From: Lepidodermella squamata
Lineage: Eukaryota; Gastrotricha
Direction: 5' to 3'
NCBI GenBank assembly: GCA_047495785.1
Contig: JBLDXI010000023.1
Coordinates: 1,302,001-1,366,000, forward strand
Length of the DNA stretch: 64,000 nt
This document shows, piece after piece, positions 42,770 to 54,991 of the stretch (positions are counted from its first letter, which is position 1; each line of letters opens with the position of its first letter). The notes beneath the pieces are model-generated. The model worked only from the letters and a program-made list of their open reading frames with translations, made no database searches and had not been told where the DNA came from. The translations under genes were made by a program, and so were the position numbers.

Positions 42770-45700
42770 TTAAGCGTGGGATGAAAAGTAAAGATTAATC
42801 GCCAAAACCATGAATAGCGCTGCCAGAAAGGCCATCATGTCATAGACACGGATGAGTGTGACCTCATCGAAGTAGCGTAGCAGTTTAATTCCTCTGGAAA
42901 GTTTAGTTTTCATCAAACTCTGAGCCATAGCTGCTGTAGCAACAATTTCATACATTGCCAAAGCCGCAATAGTTGCTGTTAGACTTAGAACGTAGTTTGC
43001 ATATAGGATCTGCTGATCCGTCTCAGGAACGCTGTGCAAGACGTCAGATTGCGCGACGACCATTGAAAGCATGATTGTGCAACAAATTGCGGGACGATCT
43101 GGGACGTCTGGCTCCATCAGCAGACTGGCGAATCCAAGAAACAGCAAAATGTAGCAGGGAATCATGAAATTCACAATGTAGTAACTGGAGTCGCGTTTAA
43201 ACTTCAAAGTGACCTTGGCGTAGGAAAAATGGGAATTGGCCCTTGATTTCGTAGCCGCAGTGCCATTTTCGGTTTTGTAGCTCTCAAATTGCCAAACACC
43301 GTAATCAAGAGAACCAGCTATTTTAACAATCATCCCGCCGATGGATAGAAACTCAGTATTCTCCTCGAGCTGCATTGTCATGTCACAGGTTTGATGGTCG
43401 AAAGGAAACGTTGTTAGGTCAAACTTGCACTTGGTAGCAAAATTTCCAACTCGAGTCCAATGGAAAAATAAGGTTCGATTCGGCCGAGTTGGATAGTAGG
43501 CAATTTCAATCTTCTCCCCGCATACCGGATTAGTTGTGTCGAAATCTGGAGTTTTGTTGGGGAAAATCATCGAAGGGCGCCATATGTCAGTTCTGCGGGT
43601 AGAAACAAGCCGCTCTTTATCTTCAGCTCCTGGCGCTGTATAGTTAGCGTCGCACGAAGAAACCATCCACTGCAGAAGGATGGAACCCCAAAAGTAACCC
43701 CTTTGCTGGTCCTGCTCGACCGACTCAACGTTATCGATTTGTAGGCGGATGAATATGAGTGTACCGAGTCGAGGAGCCCGCTTTTCAACACTTAGATAAG
43801 GGCAAGAGACCAGATCGTCTGTTTCGACTGTTGGTACAAAATTCCCAGCCAAGAGCTGTGGAACAGGGAAGCCTGTTGTTGGATCATAATAAGTGTCCTG
43901 GACCGGATCGGTCATAGAATTCTTTGAAGTAGTTGTGAGGCTGATAGATGTTGTTGTCGCATTTTTCTGATTGATTGTTGTCGAAACAGTTGTGGTGGTG
44001 TCGTTCCTAGTCGGTGACAAAATCCAAGTCATCCTTTCCAAAAAATATGTTTGCAAAATTGTTATTTCATGGAATAATGCTTACAATCGCCTGACATAGA
44101 CAGATGTCTTGAATACTACAATTTCGGACATGCTAAATCCCGTTATGTATGGTAAGTTGGTGAAACATGTAGCTGAAGGAGTCGCCCCATACCCAGGCAG
44201 TGCTGTAATACCAACCTGCAAGAAATAGCATTAACCAGCCGTGAGAAGAAATAAAGTAAGATACCAACCGTCACAGTGTAGTCGACTTTTTGTATTATCA
44301 GCCTGTACTTCGCATTGCCGCTCGAATCGAACAAGCCCGATAAGCCGCACACTGGCTGTGTAACACTGTTGTAATTGAACGGCACTGTGGTCATAGTGGT
44401 GACTTTGGTGTTATCAAAAGCCGCGTACAGCTCCCCACTTCCGTTTGCAAGTCGCTGAGAAATGGTTAATCCATTGTAATTCTGCATAGCAGTTCCTTGG
44501 CCATCAGTTGAATCTGAATTGGAGTCAAATTCATTCTCGCAGGAAGATCATCCCTTGAACTTACTAAAAGACTTCCACATATAAAATGTGGGGAAGCTCA
44601 GAATTAACCAAGAAGATGACAATCCATTCGTCGGAAAATTTGCGTCTATATCCAATTCCATTCGCCATGGCCAAGTCTCATGAGTGTCGCCAAAGTCCTG
44701 TGTACACATCAAAGATTGAACATTCTGAAACGACTTACAGATCGACGCTCACCCCTGATACCCAGGAAAAAAGTGAGCCTGTCTGAATAACACAGCCTTT
44801 GAGGTATTCGCATGAAGTACTAGGCCATCGATAAATCCAGGCCGTGATGCTGCTGTTATAACTGTCAAAGCTGTTGATCATGTGGAGTGCGGGAGGCCCG
44901 GCTAAATTAGTCGGATAAGGCAACGTAGCAGTGTCTGGTTCAGGGAGTACAGATCCTTGCGTACTCCAGAAATAACTGCGTTAAAAAATTAGCAAGACGG
45001 ACAATAGTCATTTTTCCACTTTGCCTTGCGACTGAAAATTTAAGATTATATGGATTTCAAATGAGGAGATATGAGGGGCCAGGGGGAATATGGGGGATGT
45101 CTGATTTTTTTCAAAGTTCAATCAAGAATGAGCGAAGCGAGGGAATTTCGAAGATTCTCTACTAATTCAAGCTCCGAAATCTCTAAACATTGGGCTGTTC
45201 ATTTTCTTCTCTGGTCTGGGCTGATACCCCCACTGAGAATGTTTCTGAGCTTTTGGCTCAGCGCTTAAGCAGGGGATACGGTAACGCCATTAACGCCCAA
45301 CGGCATCTTTTCCTGCCACCCTGCGTTGGGAACTCGTATCGATTCGGGGAAAACGGATAAATGACCAGTATCTCGCAGGCTTCGTGACGAGCTAGGGGCG
45401 TCTTTTGGGACTGTCACCAAACTGCACTAAAGTGTCATCAACATCTATTTTGCACGAAGTTTTAACCATAACCCAACTGAATGCATTTCTGGATAGATCG
45501 CATCATGCTCGTAAATTCTTTCTTTGAGAGCGGCTTTCTAGCTATCACCGTTCTTGAGATAATCGTCAACAGGTGACAACAGGTAAGGTCACTTGACAAC
45601 TTGACACTGGAATATCTCAATAACGGTAGATAATAAAAATATGCGGTTTTCCGATTTTTCTTCCCCGCATTTTTCTCTATCGGAAAATCACATATCAATA

Positions 45701-46868
45701 GGGAAAGAAAAATGAAAATATTTTCCGAAACATTCTGGGCTTTTATGGGTTTTAAAGTTCAACAGCAGTCAACTTACAATTTCCGAATGACGATATCAGA
45801 ATTAGAACCCATCCCGATGAAGAAAGGCCCATTGTAATTCTGGTCCGCCATCAGGTTATGCAAATCGAAATAGGCTCCGACAAGAAGCATATTAGCGATG
45901 CAACTCGTCGCTTGTAACGCAACGTTGCCGTTCAGAGGAATAATGAAAACCTGATTGTAAATAAAAATTTCAGGCATAACTGTCCTCTTTCCACTTTGTG
46001 AAATAACCAACGTTATACATGCGATAATTACGCAGCGATTGAAACACGATTCGATAAGTAGAGTTGCCTGAACTTGTCATAACGTTATTGTTACCGCAGC
46101 TAGGTTGAGATTCGCCAAATTTGGCGCTTCCGTTCAACGGCGGACGATACCTAGAGTTTGCCGTTGCGGGCTGTTTGACATCAAAAAAGCTCAGATAAAT
46201 CTTGCCGCCCACTTCAAGCTTGTGCCAAACTGTCGCGCTTGCCGCATAGGCGCTGAAAGAATCGTAAATCAGGGCTGTGTTATTCGATTTTGCTGAAGAA
46301 AAGAAGTTTTAAATTATGGTCGAACAACTGACTGGAAGACTGACCCGGCATCATGTCTCCTGTTTGCCCGATTCCAAATCCAAACCAAGCGTCCGAGTTA
46401 CTTGTTTTATACGTCACGGCAACTTCAACCTCAATTCTAAACGGATTCACTATTCCATGTTTATCGGTTATCAGCTGCAAAAGCCGTGGTCAGCTGATAT
46501 GATACAATTTGAGGTAACTCACAGTTCCTGCAACCATTCCGAATGTTTTGTTAGCATTTGCCTGTGAGGAGATGAGCTGAATGCCGTTTTGAACGTATTC
46601 GGCTGAGTACGAGAGAGCAAGGCTGGAGTTTCCGTTCACACTCCCATCAGTTCGGTCGAAAGACAGGTCAGCTATATAGCGTGGTGTCCCTTCCAGGAAT
46701 ATTTCAAGTGGAACAGAAGCCGTGTCTGGCACAGGGTCGTTTCCTGATTCAACTGCACCTAATTTCCAGTTTTATCACTTATTCAATTACTGATTCGTCC
46801 AATTTGAAACCTGTAACAGCAGCCACAATGATAAAGATGAAAACCAAATCTGACTTTGAACAAGGCAT
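42770..46868 (-). CDS. Chimeric receptor: duplicated ectodomain fused to a Cys-loop ligand-gated ion channel, copy 1
   Basis: Ten exons (minus): 46868-46811, 46758-46523, 46474-46345, 46292-46012, 45950-45778, 44975-44753, 44697-44565, 44513-44269, 44215-44085, 44033-42770; all phases agree, 957 residues. Exon 1 is a signal peptide (MPCSKSDLVFIFIIVAAVTG). Exons 2-5 and 6-9 encode two copies of a novel beta-rich domain. Exon 10 encodes a Thr/Ser linker and a full pentameric channel subunit. The channel part has 'DIWRPSMIFPN', the Cys-loop CKFDLTTFPFDHQTC (C-x13-C), M1 (YYIVNFMIPCYILLF), M2 (around ICCTIMLSMVVAQSDVL), M3 and M4. The M3-M4 loop is very short, and the vicinal Cys pair of acetylcholine-binding loops is absent. 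The ligand is unknown. Head-to-head with the gene at 50497. Confidence 0.88.
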
Positions 46869-47495
46869 CGTGAGCAAATCACAAAATATGACGGAACAAG
46901 TTTATGCGATGAAAAGTTTTTTTCTAGGTATATTGTATATTGCTTTTCGATAAGTGGGTAAAAGATTTGGTGGTTGGTAGCGTTTTTCCGTGTTACCTTT
47001 TAGTAGCCAAGGCTCGAGAACGTAGGACATACTTGGCACTTAGCTCTTAACTGCTTTGCTTGAATTCGAAAGCATTGTTTTTTTCAGTTTCGCCTTTAAG
47101 TAGCCCAGGCTCTAAAGCGTAGGATAGCTCTAGTTTGCACTGCTTGAATGTTTTTCAAGCGATCGATAACGATTTTTCTACAGGAGACTGAATTCTATAT
47201 CACGTGATCGAAGTTTTCAGGATTGGTCTGAAAGGATATTGCTTGCCTTAATGAAACCATCAAAACAATATTGACTCATAAAAGAGTAGAACTCCTTTTA
47301 TACTCCAGATGCCACCTAGAACTCATAAATGGAGAAAAGAAAGCATTTTGAACCTATTTTAATTTATTGTGGAATCAGGAAATCTGTTCAACTTTCATGT
47401 ATAGTTACCAATTCTGTAGCATCTATAGTTAACAAAGAGAGTCAAATAAAAGAACGCTCCTCGTGAGAAAAATCAGAAGTTGTAATTTATCAAAT

Positions 47496-48719
47496 CTACA
47501 AGTCCTTATTCTCCGGATCCGAACTTAACCCACGGACAATCTTGAAAACCTTTTCGCCCTGAAGGCCGAATCGGCAAGCAATGCGGGAAACTTCAGCCAT
47601 CCGTTCAAGTTTCAGATCGAACCGCTTGTTGTAACGATAAGTGTGAAACCAATGCCGTACTCGTTGAAACGGAAGGTCTACTTTACCGGCAAGTCGCTTT
47701 ATCTCGCCATCTGTCGGCCTATCATTTTTGTCAAACAGCGACTTGAGTGCTGAATACTGTGAGGCTGTTAGCAATTTTACACCGCGAGGTGCAGGTTTCA
47801 TTCGCACAGCCTGAGTCTTTCTGCAAATAGTGATCGATCGGTGACGCATCCAATGCCGAACTCGGCGAGGCGTTGTACCGAGCCTGTTCGATATGTCTAG
47901 GACGCGTTTTGCGTGAAGCCTTGTTGGCTTGGCGAGCTCTTCATTCAAAATCTCGAGCTGCCAAGGCTCGAATCCTCGTCGTTTCTCGGGCTCATCTATA
48001 TTGCTTTCATCGATTCGGCTAACCTAAGAAAATTCAAGGTGTATGCTTGATGAAATGAATCAATTCCGAGACGGCGTTACTTTGTCATAAGCCTCGTAAT
48101 TCTTCAGCCTGGTTTCAGTCAAAACTCGTTGTCTTTTGAACCATCCCACAACATAACTTCTCGGACAGCCAATTATTTCTGCCAGCTCGGTTTTTCGAAT
48201 GGAATTCGGCGCGATGTTGTCTTTGAACTCCTATTGATAAAGCTGTTAATAATTGAACATTTTAATTGCAGCCCTCACATTCTCCAACAGATCGCGGTTC
48301 TCCTGCGTGAAAGTGAACCTCCTCTTTTTCCGGCGGTTAGGTGGTTTGTTCAACAGACGTTGATAGCACAACCAGCGTTCAATTCTGGAGACAGTTAGGT
48401 CAGTTTTCGCTGACATTCTCGCACGTTCTTCTTTACTTGGATAAGGATTCCCCTTGAACCACTCATGCAGAACGTCGAATTGAGCCGTTGACAGTAGGGA
48501 CTGTTTCTTTGCCCTGATTTCGGACACATTCGACGCTATATTTTTACTGAACCATGACCGAATTCGAGTCTCGCATTCGTTTAATTTCTTGGACAGCATA
48601 TTAGTCAATTCTCTCAACTCCTCGCCTCGCTGCTTCGTATCACTGAATTTCCGCTTTTGCCACTCTTCCAAATGGTCGCATAATATTTCAAGCTGCCATG
48701 GTTCGAAGCCACGAGGCAT
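47496..48719 (-). CDS. Multi-homeodomain protein, subfamily 1 copy 1
   Basis: Three exons (minus): 48719-48279, 48230-48081, 48023-47496; 372 residues, nuclear DNA-binding by inference. Five divergent homeodomain-like units: residues 5-60 (recognition helix RIRSWFSKN), 74-121 (RIERWLCYQR), 131-183 (VVGWFKRQR), 213-260 (RVRHWMRHR) and 281-330 (RVRHWFHTYR). The first intron lies inside helix 1 of unit 3 (LLEN|EFKDN, phase 0). Units 1 and 4 open with the same 'GFEPWQLEIL', pointing to internal duplication. No other domain is seen. Targets unknown. It is duplicated at 54992. Confidence 0.82.
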
Positions 48720-50496
48720 AACGCATTTAGTAACTTGTATTTAGTAGAATAATTAATATACAGAAAAATGATACAAATTATACCACAAAAATACACTTAG
48801 AGACAAGTCAGAAGTGCAGATTTCCCGCGCACGCAAGCAGTGGGCAATGCAGATGGATCGAAATTGACCTTTGCTCTCTCCTCTCTCTTAAATTCTCAAT
48901 TTCTTAATTCAAATTCATTTTTCCATAATTCACAAAAATATGAGAGAACAATATAACATAATAAATTCCCTTCTTTCGAACAATATATACAAACTGACAG
49001 AGATGGCACGCGGTTGCGAGACGACATGCGCTTGCCGGCGGCAGTTCGCTGAGGACGCTAGTGGGCAAGCTAAAGGACCTTCTTCTTCCTCCCCTTCTAT
49101 ACCCCGCTGTGTTTACATGTCTGTCTGCCTTCGATAAATAATCCACCACCCCGCCCACTTGTGTCAACAGCGCACTGCCGCCGGCAGGCGCATGTAATCT
49201 TGCGACCCCGCGTCATTGATATATATTTCACTTATTTCGTCTCCCTTATTCATGCGATATCAATGAACAATAAATATTTAAATTTAGAATTTAGTCGATT
49301 GCACAGATTGCCAGAAGGTAATGCGGATATTCCAGATTGCTGTGAAATCACCTCGAAGCGATTTCAGCTACAAATAAATTCAATGGGAGGGGTCAATTTA
49401 ATGAAAGAGGACAATGCAAGTTTATTTATGTAGCAGAGTTGAGGGTAAAGCCACGTTCAAAAACAAAATTGTCTGAAATCTGAAATTACCGCGTCGGAAA
49501 AAGAACGAATTTGCTGTGGACTTATGCGACGTTTACTGTTAATTCAACTAAATTGCCAAATCTTGGCGCTTGACTACACACGGCTCGATGTGTCGGCCGA
49601 GCATGGCGAAGAACCATGGGGACCAGCGTTATTGTTGAACACTCGTACTCGTGCCGCCGAACCACGCCCGCGTTCATCGCTAATCGCACTCGGGTATCTT
49701 GCCAATGCCCGATGAGCGTGCACAACAATAAACCGGCCTACCTATCGTTCTCTCCGCACTCGGATGGCACCTGCGCTTGCTCGGTTTCACTCATGCGGGA
49801 TTTGTGTAAATGCACTCGAGTTGAAACGACCCGAGCGCGGACGGGCAAACCACTGCTTTCCGGTTGGGCTTGGGAATGCCTGAGCGCTGACGGACACGTT
49901 TCGGGCTTGGTCGCTATATTTGATATTTGCTTTTCGAGCACGTTCGAATTTCATCCCTGCGGAATTTGAAATTGATCGTTGAGTTTCCAATTTAGAGTCG
50001 TCTTCAAACTGATAATTTTTGTGAACTTTGGCTGTAATCTTCAACCGAAGCTCTACAGAAGCGATAGATTTCATGCATTTAGCGGACCTTTTGAATTGAG
50101 CATGTTAAAGTTTTCCTATAGCTCTCAGCTTGGTTGTCAAGCATGCATTGCGAAACGCGAGACGTACACAGTATCGCGCTCCTAATATTGAAAGTTGAAT
50201 TTCGTATGAGTTAGCATTTAGCATTGAAAACCTGCACGCTTGAATACTGGGCTGAAACGGACTTGGCAGATTTTCCGATAGTAGCAATTAGCGCACGCGA
50301 ATTCACTAGACTTGCCCATTAAGAATTTATTCCTGAGTGCAATTTAGAATGCTGCTGTTTTGAAAAACGTGTTTCGATGCATTCGCGGTAGACTTTCGAA
50401 GTGCCTGCACCCTGGCTAGTCTGCATCGATTGCACCACATTTGCCAAATATTCATTACAAACCTTTAATAACAATATTTCAGACATAAAGCGGCTC
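48720..50496. other. Intergenic region with a dispersed repeat
   Basis: No gene is supported. 48905-48964 (TTCAAATTCATTTTTCCAT, ACAATATAACATAATAA) is a copy of sequence found inside an intron at 63350-63410. The 49500-49950 part is GC-richer with overlapping open frames on both strands but no domain; this looks like repeat or regulatory sequence. Confidence 0.5.
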
Positions 50497-53400
50497 ATGC
50501 TTGAAACGCCTAGATTCACGTTTGCGAATCTAATTTTGATTGTTGCAACATCAGGTTTCTTTGACTCATATTTGACGAAAAGTGATGCATTTTTCAGTGT
50601 TAGGAGTTCGATCTGGCTACGACCCGCTTCCAGACACAGCTTCAGTGCCATTTGAAAATGTTCTAGCAGGGCGACCACGCTACATACCCAGTTTGTCATT
50701 CGACCGCGAAAACCCCAATGTAAACGGCAATACGAGCCTCACGCTCGGCTACTCCGCTGAATTCGCGAATAACGGAATCCGGCTAATTTCTTCTCAAACT
50801 TACCCGGGAAAAACATTCGGCACTGCAAGTGCGAGTGTGAGTTATTCAAGGCAAAAAAACAATATTTTTTTTTAAAACCCGAACCTATAGTTGATAACTG
50901 ATGCCCAGGGAGTTGTGTCGCCCTTCCGGGTTGAAATTGAGCTATCTGTTAGCTACAACGCAGCTCAATCGGACGCTTGGTTTGGATTCGGATTCGGACG
51001 TCTTGCTGATTTTGTACCAGGTAAACTTCTCGAATTTGCATGCGAAATCGACATTTTAGTATTTTTATCCCAGTCAAATCAAGCCCTAGCGCTTTGTTTC
51101 TCGATTCCTTCAGCAGCTGTGGAGTTGGTAACATAATTTGGCATAAGCTCGAAGCTGGCGGTAAGATATACGCGAGCTATTCGGAGTATCGCAGAACGGC
51201 AGCGGTTAACACGACGTTTCGCCCGCCAATGAATGGCTCTACAGACTTTGCCGAGTCTCAGCCGAGCTGTGGTAACAATGCGATTCTCACGAGTTCAGGC
51301 AACATGACCTACCGAATTGTTCTACAAGTTCAAAAAGCGCTTGTAGATCACTCTGTAAGTTTATTTCTAAAAGTGATAAACGATAAACTGGTTTTCCAAT
51401 CATATTTCATTTAGCTGTCGATAGTTCCACTTACGGGAACTGCTTCCACTTGCATTCCGGTGGCTAACAACCTTGGTGGAGCGTATAGCTTAGACGGCCT
51501 TATGTTAGGTCACGCCTCTTTTAATATCGGCCCATTTTTCATCGGAATGGGAACCAGTGCCGATATTCTCGTCAAAAAATTGTTTAATATCACTTGTAAA
51601 TTTATTGAATTCACTTATTATCGATATTTTTAAGTTACTACTGGAATACTCGCGGCAACTACGTTCCAGAGCCTGATACTGCTACGTTGCCATTTCCGCC
51701 AGATCTATCCGGTACACCTACATTGAACCTTGTAAACAGCTTTGATAGCTACAGTCCGGGGACTTCTGTTAAGGAGACTAATCGGTGGAATCCCTCGAAT
51801 TGCATGAATCTGATTGGCTGTTCACTCCGCCCTCCGACAATTCAGTCGCTAGTTATAGCTGTGAGTTTCAAAGGAAGAAAGTCTTCAAGAAATGTATAGG
51901 AGAAGTATCTAGTCTGAAGGAACTTGTAGGAGAATATCTTGTTAGGAGAACGAAAATTATTCATCCCAATCGCATCAATGAGTGCAGTAAAACTTCAAAA
52001 ATTTTAAAATAATTCAAATTTAGAATTTTATTTTGAAAAAACACTTATTCTTATAAGAGAAAAAAGAATCGGATTGCAGCATTTAATCATTTAATCTAAG
52101 ATCTAGTTAACTTTTGAAATTTTCAATATGTATTTCAGCTCAGATTTTGTTGTAAAGATCTATAAATATTTGTTGACGTTTTATGCTTTCTTATTTAACG
52201 AAGTGGTCCACTAAGGTGATTTTGATGAAAGAAGGGCTTACCATTAAATGTTAACGCGAGAGAGCTAAAATGATCGTGCATGTAGGACTTCGCCGGAACG
52301 CATCAACCCTGGCCCTGGCGCATCGAATATGACATTGATGCAAGTTATCCAACGAATGGCTCTGAATTCTGGTTTATTATGAGCTACACCAAGCAATTTC
52401 AGAATGCTCAAATCGGTGAGATACTTCTTTATGAAACACCGCTTATCATTGTGTGACTGCAATTTTTCTACAGGACCGACTGGCGGAACTATGAAGACAT
52501 ATTCTGGCCTGACGATTTCGCAGCGACTCGCGAACGGCAGCGGGGAACTATACGCTGCATTCAACAGTGCTACGGTCAATACTTTGACCTCCGTGCCGTT
52601 CAATCCCAGCAACGCGACCCTTCCAGCATGTGGTCTATCAGTATCAGGATTGTTCAATTCAAGCGGCAATGCGAAGTATAGGCTAATTTTGCAGAGGCGC
52701 AATTACACTGCTTCGGTTTGTTTCCCACTACGCATATACAAATGCGCCCACTGCTTTCAAATGCATTTCAGATGGCTATTACGACATTGCCTGGATACGG
52801 ATCGACCCCATCTGCAATGTGCTTTGAAAATTTACCGTATCCTCAGGGCGATACAATGCTTGAAATCATCGCTCTGAAAGGAGCTGTCACGATCCGAAGA
52901 GCGTAAGATAATAAATTGAACCCTATCTTGCTTTATATACTCCTCTTTATCACAGGATTGTCTGGGTTTTGTCAAATATCAACGAATCAGCTATCGATAC
53001 GGTATCATCTACAACTCCTTTGAATATTGTATCCTCTCCTACAACAGAAGCTGTTCCAACAACAAAATCCGGGCTTAATGAATCCTATTACGATCCAATA
53101 ACTAACTTCCCAGTTCCGCAGCTACTCGACGGAAACTTTGACCCAACGGTTAGAATTGAGGATATACTTCCCTGTCGGAATATCAGCGTAGAGCAGCGTG
53201 CACCGAGCCCAGGAACTCAGGTCTTCCTTCAGCTAACCATGGAAAACATTGAATCAGTCGACCAAAACCAGCAAAGAGCCTACTTTTGGGGTTCTCTGCT
53301 AGTGCAATGGCTTGTTTCTTCATGCGACGCAAATTACACGGCCCCGAATGCCGAAGATAAGGAGCGGCTTCTTTCAACTCGGAGAACTGACATTTGGCGA

Positions 53401-54198
53401 CCTTCGATGATTTTCCCAAATAAAACGCCAGACTTCGACATAACTAATCCAGTGTGTGGGGAGAAAATTGATATTGCTTACTACCCAACTCGGCCAAAGA
53501 GAACGTTATACTTCCACTGGACGCGAGTAGGAACCTTCGCCACTAGTTGCAACCTCGAACTAACGACCTTCCCTTTCGACCATCAAACCTGCCAACTTAC
53601 GTTTGAAATCGAGGAAAATGTCAATTTCCTGTCGATAGGTGGCATGTACGTGGAAATAGCAGGTGAGCTAGACTATGGCAATTGGAATTTCGAGGGCTAT
53701 ACGATAGAACGCGGCACAACTTCGTCGTTTTTATACAATTCTTCTTACGCAAAACTCGAGCTGAAATTCAAACGCAACTCTGGCTACTACATGGTCAATT
53801 TTATGATTCCTTGCTACATTTTGCTGTGTCTCTCGCTTGGAACCCTGATGATGCAGCCTGACGTCCCTGATCGTCCTGCGATATGTTGCACAATCATGCT
53901 ATCGCTGATTGTCGCTCAATCTGATGTCTTGCAAAGCGTTCCTCAGACCGATCAGCAGATTTTGTTTGCGAACTATGTGCTCAGCCTTACTGCTACAGTT
54001 GCAGCGGTGGCTGTATATCAAACTGTCGCATGCGCGGTCATGGCTCGAGCTGAGGAAAGATATTCAGTGCCTGTCAAAATAATGAAATATGTTCCAACTT
54101 TGCCTCTGATTCGCGTCTACGATATTTCGGCTTTTTTGTTGGCTACTTTCATAGTATTGGCTATCAATTTGAAATTTATTATTTCTGCTGGGATCTAA
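50497..54198 (+). CDS. Chimeric receptor: duplicated ectodomain fused to a Cys-loop ligand-gated ion channel, copy 2
   Basis: Ten exons: 50497-50554, 50598-50836, 50891-51020, 51074-51354, 51415-51581, 51635-51860, 52286-52415, 52474-52715, 52772-52902, 52956-54198; 948 residues. Exons 1, 3, 4 and 9 have the same lengths as in the gene at 42770. Signal peptide in exon 1. Ectodomain unit 1 spans residues 20-292, unit 2 292-535. A Ser/Thr linker leads to the channel: Cys-loop CNLELTTFPFDHQTC (about 732-746), M1 811-834, M2 841-860, M3 869-896, M4 920-943. The M3-M4 loop is only about 23 residues, as in bacterial channels. The extracellular half alone is over 750 residues. Likely plasma-membrane channel; gating ligand and ion selectivity cannot be read from the sequence. 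Confidence 0.9.
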
Positions 54199-54991
54199 TA
54201 TTATTTAACCACAGATCCAATTGAACTCGCAGTAAAAGTCTACTGCCTGTACAACTAATTTACCCTAAGCAAATGAGAAAAAAGGTCATTTACCTATAGG
54301 GGAGATTTTATTCTAGCATCGATTTTCGGGCTTTCGTCAACGAAGCGGAAACTCAACCAATTGAAGTACTTATACTTCAAAACGACTTCTCACTCGAACA
54401 AATCCGAAAATACCCCCTGATTCAGTCGAAAATGTTGAATAACCACAATGGTGCGACCGAAAAAGTCGGATCGGGAATTGGAATTTTTCAGTTCTCAAGT
54501 CAGCTTTGAAACTTATACCCCAAAGTGCATTTTTGCACAGCAATATTAGACTGTAAAGGTAAGCAATTTCGTCGACGATTATGGCTAGCCATGGAGAAAT
54601 AAAATGTTGCCTAGATCTGGAACCCCGAGTGAGTTAGGCGCAGCCAAACGAATCGAGGGGTTCCAGAGAGGGGGGGAACTGGATTTCTCCATGTAAAGCC
54701 ATAGAGTAATCCTATTCCTACATGCGCACTATCTGGAGCCACGTTTAAGGGTGTTAAAGGATCATACTCCCAGTCCGCTAGGACGGGTCAGGAAAGCACA
54801 ACCACAGGTGGGTCATTACATTTTTCAAAGGTACCGATCGTTAGACCCCACTGTGAAGCCTTCGAGAATAGTTTATTTACTTTACGCACTGATCAGTTAT
54901 CACTTTCATCTTAATTTTCATCAAAGAGTGGAGTATGAGATTGCTTTCCGTGAGTTACGTCCGAAGATTTTTTCATCAAACTTGCTCATTT
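54199..54991. other. Intergenic gap
   Basis: Nothing recognised as a gene. At 54618-54664 a CTGGAACCCCGAGTGAG ... TCGAGGGGTTCCAG inverted pair could form a hairpin; it may be a small repeat. Confidence 0.4.

Noticed and set aside
49524-50185. GC-richer overlapping frames on both strands
   Set aside because: Frames conflict, have no domains and no convincing splice sites; likely repeat or regulatory sequence.
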